Shown here one piece after another: positions 15,398 through 18,772 of a stretch of 18,772 nucleotides of DNA. Under the pieces are notes generated by a model. The model searched no databases. It saw only the letters and a program-made list of their open reading frames with translations, and was not told where the DNA came from. Numbering within the stretch: the stretch's first letter is position 1; the number at the start of each line of letters is the position of its first letter. A program made the translations under genes and the position numbers. Origin of the DNA: CAZBBC01 sp964489835 (GTDB taxonomy: Bacteria > Calditrichota > Calditrichia > JAJRVZ01); NCBI GenBank assembly GCA_964489835.1, contig CAZBBC010000088.1:1-18772 (forward strand), given 5' to 3'.

Positions 15398-16507
15398 AAA
15401 CGAATTATAAACACAAAATTGTTTTTATTTTTTATTTTATTCTCTTCCGGCCTTTTGGCCCAGGATAACCCATTGCAGTGGATTGAATTTCCGGATCCGC
15501 TATATAAGGTAAGCGGTCTGCCGTCATGGGATGAAAATAAACCGGATCTGTTTCGTCTACCGAAATCGTCGAAGAACAAAGTTCGCAAACCGGTATGGAA
15601 TTTAGCGCAATCTCCCTCCGGAGGACGTGTTCGCTTTCGGAGCGATTGTACGGATTTATCAATTCGATTGGAATATCCCCACACAGGCAATATGAAGAAT
15701 ATGCACACCTTCGGTCAATGTGGGGTAGACCTCTATATTGATAATACCTACGTAAGAACCGCGATCCCCAAGGACTCCATCTATATTGAATTCCTTTTTT
15801 TTGACAAACGTCCGAAGATGATGCGCAATATTACACTGTTCCTGCCCCTCTATAGCAGTGTAAAGATTCAGGCAATCGGCGTAAACCCGGGGGCTCAATG
15901 GGAAGATCCGCTTCCTTTCGTGATAGAAAAACCGGTGGTTTATTACGGCTCTTCGATTACCCAGGGGGGATGTGCCAGTCATCCCGGTATGAGTTACCAG
16001 GCGATTATCAGTCGCAATCTGAACATTGATTTCGTCAACCAGGGCTACTCCGGAAACGGCATGGGTGAGCCGGAAATGGCCCTAGAAATTGCAAAGATGG
16101 AAGCAGCCTGCTATGTCCTGGATTTTGGTGTTAACCTTCCCGATGCCGATAGTCTGCAAAAGGTCTATGGACCGTTTCTAAAAATTTTACGTCACCATCG
16201 ACCGGATACGCCGATTATTGCAGTCACACCCATTTATAATGCCCCTGAATTCTGGGAACCGAATAAAGCGACTTTTATGCGCGATGTGATCCGAAAGGAA
16301 ATTGCGAAATTACGCCAGGCAGGTGATAAAAATATATTGTTGGTTGAAGGATTTGAACTGCTGGGACCGGAATTCGCGGATGGTTTTGTCGATGGGGTAC
16401 ATCCCAATGATCTTGGATTTTTAGCAATGGCGGAAGGGTTGCAACCTTATATTAGCAGGGTACTGAATTTATCCGGGCGTAATTATAAATTAAATAAATC
16501 GCAATGA
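15395..16507 (+). CDS. Secreted SGNH/GDSL-type esterase with N-terminal beta-sandwich domain
   Basis: A 370-residue exported hydrolase. The signal peptide ends at LLA before QDNP (about residue 22). Residues 25-165 form a beta-rich region with the layout of the jelly-roll domain preceding the catalytic part in SsfX3-like and CE2/CE3-like esterases. The SGNH domain starts at 180: VVYYGSSITQGG contains block I with nucleophile Ser187 (GSS in place of the usual GDS); NQGYSGNG (215-222) gives the block II glycine; DFGVNLPD (243-250) gives the block III asparagine Asn247; and DGVHPNDLG (333-341) supplies Asp333 and His336. The catalytic set is complete, so it should be an active deacylase of O-acetyl or similar esters. 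The gene stands alone between two copies of the same 230-base repeat, which in turn lie between two GDPD paralogues. It may work with the acetylxylan-esterase-like protein on an acylated glycan, but the substrate is not shown by sequence. Confidence 0.88.
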   Translation: MKRIINTKLFLFFILFSSGLLAQDNPLQWIEFPDPLYKVSGLPSWDENKPDLFRLPKSSKNKVRKPVWNLAQSPSGGRVRFRSDCTDLSIRLEYPHTGNMKNMHTFGQCGVDLYIDNTYVRTAIPKDSIYIEFLFFDKRPKMMRNITLFLPLYSSVKIQAIGVNPGAQWEDPLPFVIEKPVVYYGSSITQGGCASHPGMSYQAIISRNLNIDFVNQGYSGNGMGEPEMALEIAKMEAACYVLDFGVNLPDADSLQKVYGPFLKILRHHRPDTPIIAVTPIYNAPEFWEPNKATFMRDVIRKEIAKLRQAGDKNILLVEGFELLGPEFADGFVDGVHPNDLGFLAMAEGLQPYISRVLNLSGRNYKLNKSQ

Positions 16508-16598
16508 ACCCGGAAAATCTGTGGATAAAAGTTTCCGGTTATAATAGCATAATTCTATTGATTAAGTTTAATAACTTACATGAAATCAACAAGTTAAT

Positions 16599-16830
16599 CC
16601 CCCTTAAAAGTGGCTATTGCAGTTTAGGTTATTTTTGAGCAAAAGTTCATTTGTGCTATCGATTAAGTACGATCTATTCCCCCTTAGAAAAGGGGGTTAG
16701 GGGGTTGTAAATAAATAACATAGAAGAGTATATATCCCCCTTAGTCCCCCTTTATCAAGGGGGAGACAGATCATGCAATTCTGATAAATAGTACCAATAA
16801 ATCAAATCTGCAAAAGCCCCAAAAAAGGGG
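16599..16830. repeat. 232-base compound inverted repeat of the CCCCC/GGGGG family, copy B
   Basis: Same architecture, orientation and nearly the same length as the element at 15072-15301. The terminal arms are CCCCCTTAAAAGTGGC plus TATTGCAG (16599-16622) and CTGCAAAAG plus CCCCAAAAAAGGGG (16808-16830). The internal arms are CCCCCTTAGAAAAGGGGG plus TTAGGGGG (16679-16704) and TCCCCCTTAGTCCCCC through AAGGGGGA (16735-16764). Spacing between the landmarks is conserved within a few bases (56 against 57 bases left, 43 against 42 right), while the spacer sequence has diverged. It sits in the 16508-16891 gap; AT-rich DNA without a recognisable gene lies on either side. Confidence 0.85.
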
Positions 16831-16876
16831 TTGGGGGGTTGTAAAAGTGATGATTTCAAATGTTCAACATATAAAT

Positions 16877-16894
16877 GGAGGATGATCATTGATG
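16877..16894 (+). promoter_or_regulatory. Ribosome-binding site deciding the start of GDPD copy 2
   Basis: GGAGG at 16877-16881 is followed by TTG at 16889 (7 bases) and ATG at 16892 (10 bases), adjacent and in frame. Both spacings are workable. ATG is preferred as the stronger codon; using TTG would add only one residue, giving MMRK instead of MRK. Confidence 0.55.
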
Positions 16895-17695
16895 AGAAAG
16901 ATTTTCTTAATTCTTAGTATCACCATCGGGTTTATGGTCAGTGCCTGTTCGGTTGAAAAAAATCATCCGGTACTGAAACCACCCAAGCATGGTGGCGTCT
17001 ATGTCGTCGCCCATCGCGGTGCCCATATTGGTATTCCTGAAAACTCAATTCCTGCTTACAGCAAAGCGATCGCGCTAGGGGTTGATTTTGTGGAAGTTGA
17101 TATACGGACGACAAAAGACGGTCAATTTGTCAGCGTTCATAATAGAGAAATCAATGCCTATGTACCCGGTGCCAGCGGTATGATTAAGGATTTCACATTG
17201 GCCGAGTTAAAGGCCTTTGACATCGGCAGCCGTGTAGGCCCGGAATGGGAAGGCACAAAGATTCCTACCTTTGAAGAGATTCTTGATCTGTGCCGGGGAA
17301 AATGCGGTATCTACCTTGATTTGAAAGAAGCCCCGGTCGAACCCCTGATTGATTTGGTCAACGCTTATGGTATGACAAGCGATGTCTTGTGGTATGCGGA
17401 TGATAATGAACTGGAGCAGGTAAAACGGTTATGTCCTGCGTGTATCATTATGCCTGATCCGGGCCCGGAAAAGAATCTGCCAGCATTAATCGATCGCTTT
17501 AAACCGGGAGTTATTGCCGCTGTGTGGAAACACTATTCACGGAGGTTTGTTGAAACCTGTCATGCGGCCGGGGCCATTGTCATTGTGGATGAGCGTGGAC
17601 CGGACTGTTGGAAAGATGCATTGCAATGGGGTTCGGATGGGATACAAACCGATCATCCGGAAGAATTGATAGCGTTTATAGAAGAATACAAGTGA
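16892..17695 (+). CDS. Glycerophosphodiester phosphodiesterase (GDPD) family lipoprotein, copy 2
   Basis: A 267-residue lipoprotein of the GDPD TIM-barrel family. The signal ends in the lipobox VSAC (Cys19). The conserved set is AHRG (His41, Arg42), PENS (Glu50), VEVD (Glu68, Asp70), TKDG, and VHN (His83), where the usual HD is HN and the downstream R-T-x-G segment is replaced by AYVPGASG. The third metal site is YLDLKEAP, with Asp where EIK is common. The segment DLKEAPVEPLIDLVN parallels DIKDAPVNKLVDLVN of the gene at 14132, so the two are paralogues of one subfamily, although they have diverged strongly elsewhere. HRG is kept here and altered in copy 1, while HD is kept in copy 1 and altered here. 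It may hydrolyse phosphodiesters of a glycan or a lipid at the cell envelope. Its TGA stop directly abuts the stop of the convergent GH99-like gene, leaving no room for an intergenic terminator. Confidence 0.87.
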   Translation: MRKIFLILSITIGFMVSACSVEKNHPVLKPPKHGGVYVVAHRGAHIGIPENSIPAYSKAIALGVDFVEVDIRTTKDGQFVSVHNREINAYVPGASGMIKDFTLAELKAFDIGSRVGPEWEGTKIPTFEEILDLCRGKCGIYLDLKEAPVEPLIDLVNAYGMTSDVLWYADDNELEQVKRLCPACIIMPDPGPEKNLPALIDRFKPGVIAAVWKHYSRRFVETCHAAGAIVIVDERGPDCWKDALQWGSDGIQTDHPEELIAFIEEYK

Positions 17696-18760
17696 TTATT
17701 TTTTACCTTTAAATATGTCGACCAGTTCTGCCGTGATATCGATGTATTTATAGCCGTGTTGCAAGGTTGCTTCGATATGACTGTTTTCGCCCAGTTCATT
17801 AAAGGTCGAGATATGTAACCAATCAGGATCGGAAGCCATTGCCGCTTCAAAGGTGCCGCGATAATAGGCCCCTTCCGCATCATCCGGATAATGAACGCCG
17901 AATTTGGTACGGTCCTTCCAGCCGGCACCCAACCAGCCACCCCGGTCAAAACGCCGTCCCGGATTTGATCGTTCATCATAACCAGGGCTTATCGTTGCAT
18001 GGTGCTGAGCCGGTTTTCCGATCTTATACCCGGTTTCCTGATTATATTTATCGATGTGTTTACGCATTGTTTTCATATAACCGGCCAGCATGTTGTCTTC
18101 AATATCAACAAGGGTATACACTTCCAGAGCGCGAAACGGATTAAGATAGCGGGCGCCCTTCCCATCCTCATAACTTCCGGACATGATCGGGAAACAGGGC
18201 AAACCCATTTTTTCCAAACGACCGAAAATATCCCGCCATTCCTCCGGCGTATGGCCCCAGGCCGTCCATACCATGACAACCGGCAGACCTTCCACCTTTA
18301 ACATAGCCGGATGATCTTTATAGCGTTTTAAATAATAAGAAAGATCGCGCATAACCGTATCAGCAGGAAACCTGCCGCGTTCAAAATCAATGGTAATCTT
18401 AAGATTTTTTTCCACTGCCTTCTGATAGATGATATCTAGTACTTCATTTCGCTTAAGACCGGTGGTTTCAAAATTCCAGGAGACAGCAATAGCATCAATC
18501 TTCGCCCGTTTCATCTGATCAAGATGTTTATCGATGATACAGGGATCTCCGGAATTATAAGCACCAACGAGAGGGGTGGCATTTTTAAATTTATCGATGG
18601 GATCATTTAACCAGGTTTCTTCTGAAAACCAGATATAGTAGTAAGCCAGTACGACTTTGTCATCAAAACTGAAACCGCGTAACGGATCAGAAGCCGAAAG
18701 GTTGTTAATTATTAAAATCATGATCCAACTGATAGTCCAAAACAGTCCCCTATTCATCAT
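17696..18760 (-). CDS. Secreted GH99-like (GH71/GH99/WbsX superfamily) glycoside hydrolase
   Basis: A 354-residue exported TIM-barrel protein related to GH99 endo-alpha-mannosidases and the GH71/WbsX-type superfamily. A signal peptide covers about residues 1-23 (LIINNLSA before SDPL). Family features in order: VVLAYYYIWFSEETW (36-50), a GAYNSGDP loop (66-73), HLDQMKRAKIDAIAVSWN (79-96), LKITIDFERG (120-129), YKDHPAMLKVEGLPVVMVW (147-165), and a C-terminal DWLHISTFNELGENSHIE (313-330), equivalent to the NEWHEGTQIE segment of GH99 with Glu322 and Glu325 in the E-x-x-E arrangement of its catalytic pair. On the minus strand AGGAG (18768-18764) lies three bases from the first ATG and six from the second (18757), so the second Met may be the true start. 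It is transcribed towards the glycan genes. Substrate is unproven; alpha-mannoside cleavage is the family precedent, but most GH99-like bacterial proteins are uncharacterised. Confidence 0.85.
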   Translation of the reverse strand: MMNRGLFWTISWIMILIINNLSASDPLRGFSFDDKVVLAYYYIWFSEETWLNDPIDKFKNATPLVGAYNSGDPCIIDKHLDQMKRAKIDAIAVSWNFETTGLKRNEVLDIIYQKAVEKNLKITIDFERGRFPADTVMRDLSYYLKRYKDHPAMLKVEGLPVVMVWTAWGHTPEEWRDIFGRLEKMGLPCFPIMSGSYEDGKGARYLNPFRALEVYTLVDIEDNMLAGYMKTMRKHIDKYNQETGYKIGKPAQHHATISPGYDERSNPGRRFDRGGWLGAGWKDRTKFGVHYPDDAEGAYYRGTFEAAMASDPDWLHISTFNELGENSHIEATLQHGYKYIDITAELVDIFKGKK

Positions 18761-18772
18761 TTTCTCCTAAGT

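Noticed and set aside
15358..15982. Antisense open frames across the SGNH gene (76 to 116 codons)
   Set aside because: They overlap the catalytic-motif-bearing SGNH frame or its upstream gap, start without ribosome sites and have low-complexity translations.

Overview
The window looks like chromosomal DNA from a Gram-negative bacterium of the Fibrobacterota-Chlorobiota-Bacteroidota (FCB) sphere or a related uncultured phylum (KSB1, Calditrichota and Latescibacterota types are candidates; this is inference). The support is a TonB-dependent receptor with an N-terminal carboxypeptidase-regulatory-like domain, several secreted proteins whose signal peptides end in Ala followed by Gln (a bias known in Bacteroidota-like lineages), lipoproteins, Shine-Dalgarno sites of the GGAGG type, and long intergenic palindromic repeats of kinds common in environmental genomes. 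No rRNA, tRNA, CRISPR array or transposase gene was seen.

Layout. Positions 84-2255 encode a BtuB/CirA-like outer-membrane receptor. Positions 2364-3257 encode a cytosolic NmrA-type NAD(P)-binding protein that is clearly richer in G+C than its neighbours and looks transferred. A roughly 300-base gap with a 16-base inverted repeat around a TATAAT box follows. Positions 3560-17695 hold a same-strand series of exported proteins: a Tat-type Gfo/Idh/MocA oxidoreductase, a GH127-type cysteine glycosidase (beta-L-arabinofuranosidase family), an unassigned 808-residue glycosidase-like protein with a GH20/GH67-like N-terminal domain, a two-domain acetylxylan-esterase-like protein whose second domain has lost its catalytic serine, an unassigned secreted protein that is probably an alpha/alpha toroid, a glycerophosphodiester-phosphodiesterase (GDPD) lipoprotein, an SGNH esterase and a second GDPD lipoprotein. 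A convergent GH99-like gene (17696-18760, minus strand) closes the window, its stop codon abutting that of the second GDPD gene.

Together the genes look like a carbohydrate-degradation island acting outside the cytoplasm: glycosidases (GH127, GH99-like, one unassigned), deacylating enzymes (acetylxylan-esterase-like, SGNH), phosphodiesterases (two GDPDs) and a sugar oxidoreductase. There is no SusC/SusD pair, no sensor or regulator and no sugar transporter, so it is not a canonical Bacteroidota polysaccharide-utilization locus. The substrate may be an acylated, arabinose- and perhaps mannose-containing glycan carrying phosphodiesters, but this is inference from families only.

The other striking property is the gaps. 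Each of the four largest gaps (7135-7476, 9904-10251, 15005-15394, 16508-16891) is largely occupied by a long inverted-repeat element. Three families are present: an ACGAAG-box palindrome, a nested cloverleaf-forming element, and two similarly sized copies (230 and 232 bases) of a CCCCC/GGGGG element that bracket the SGNH gene.
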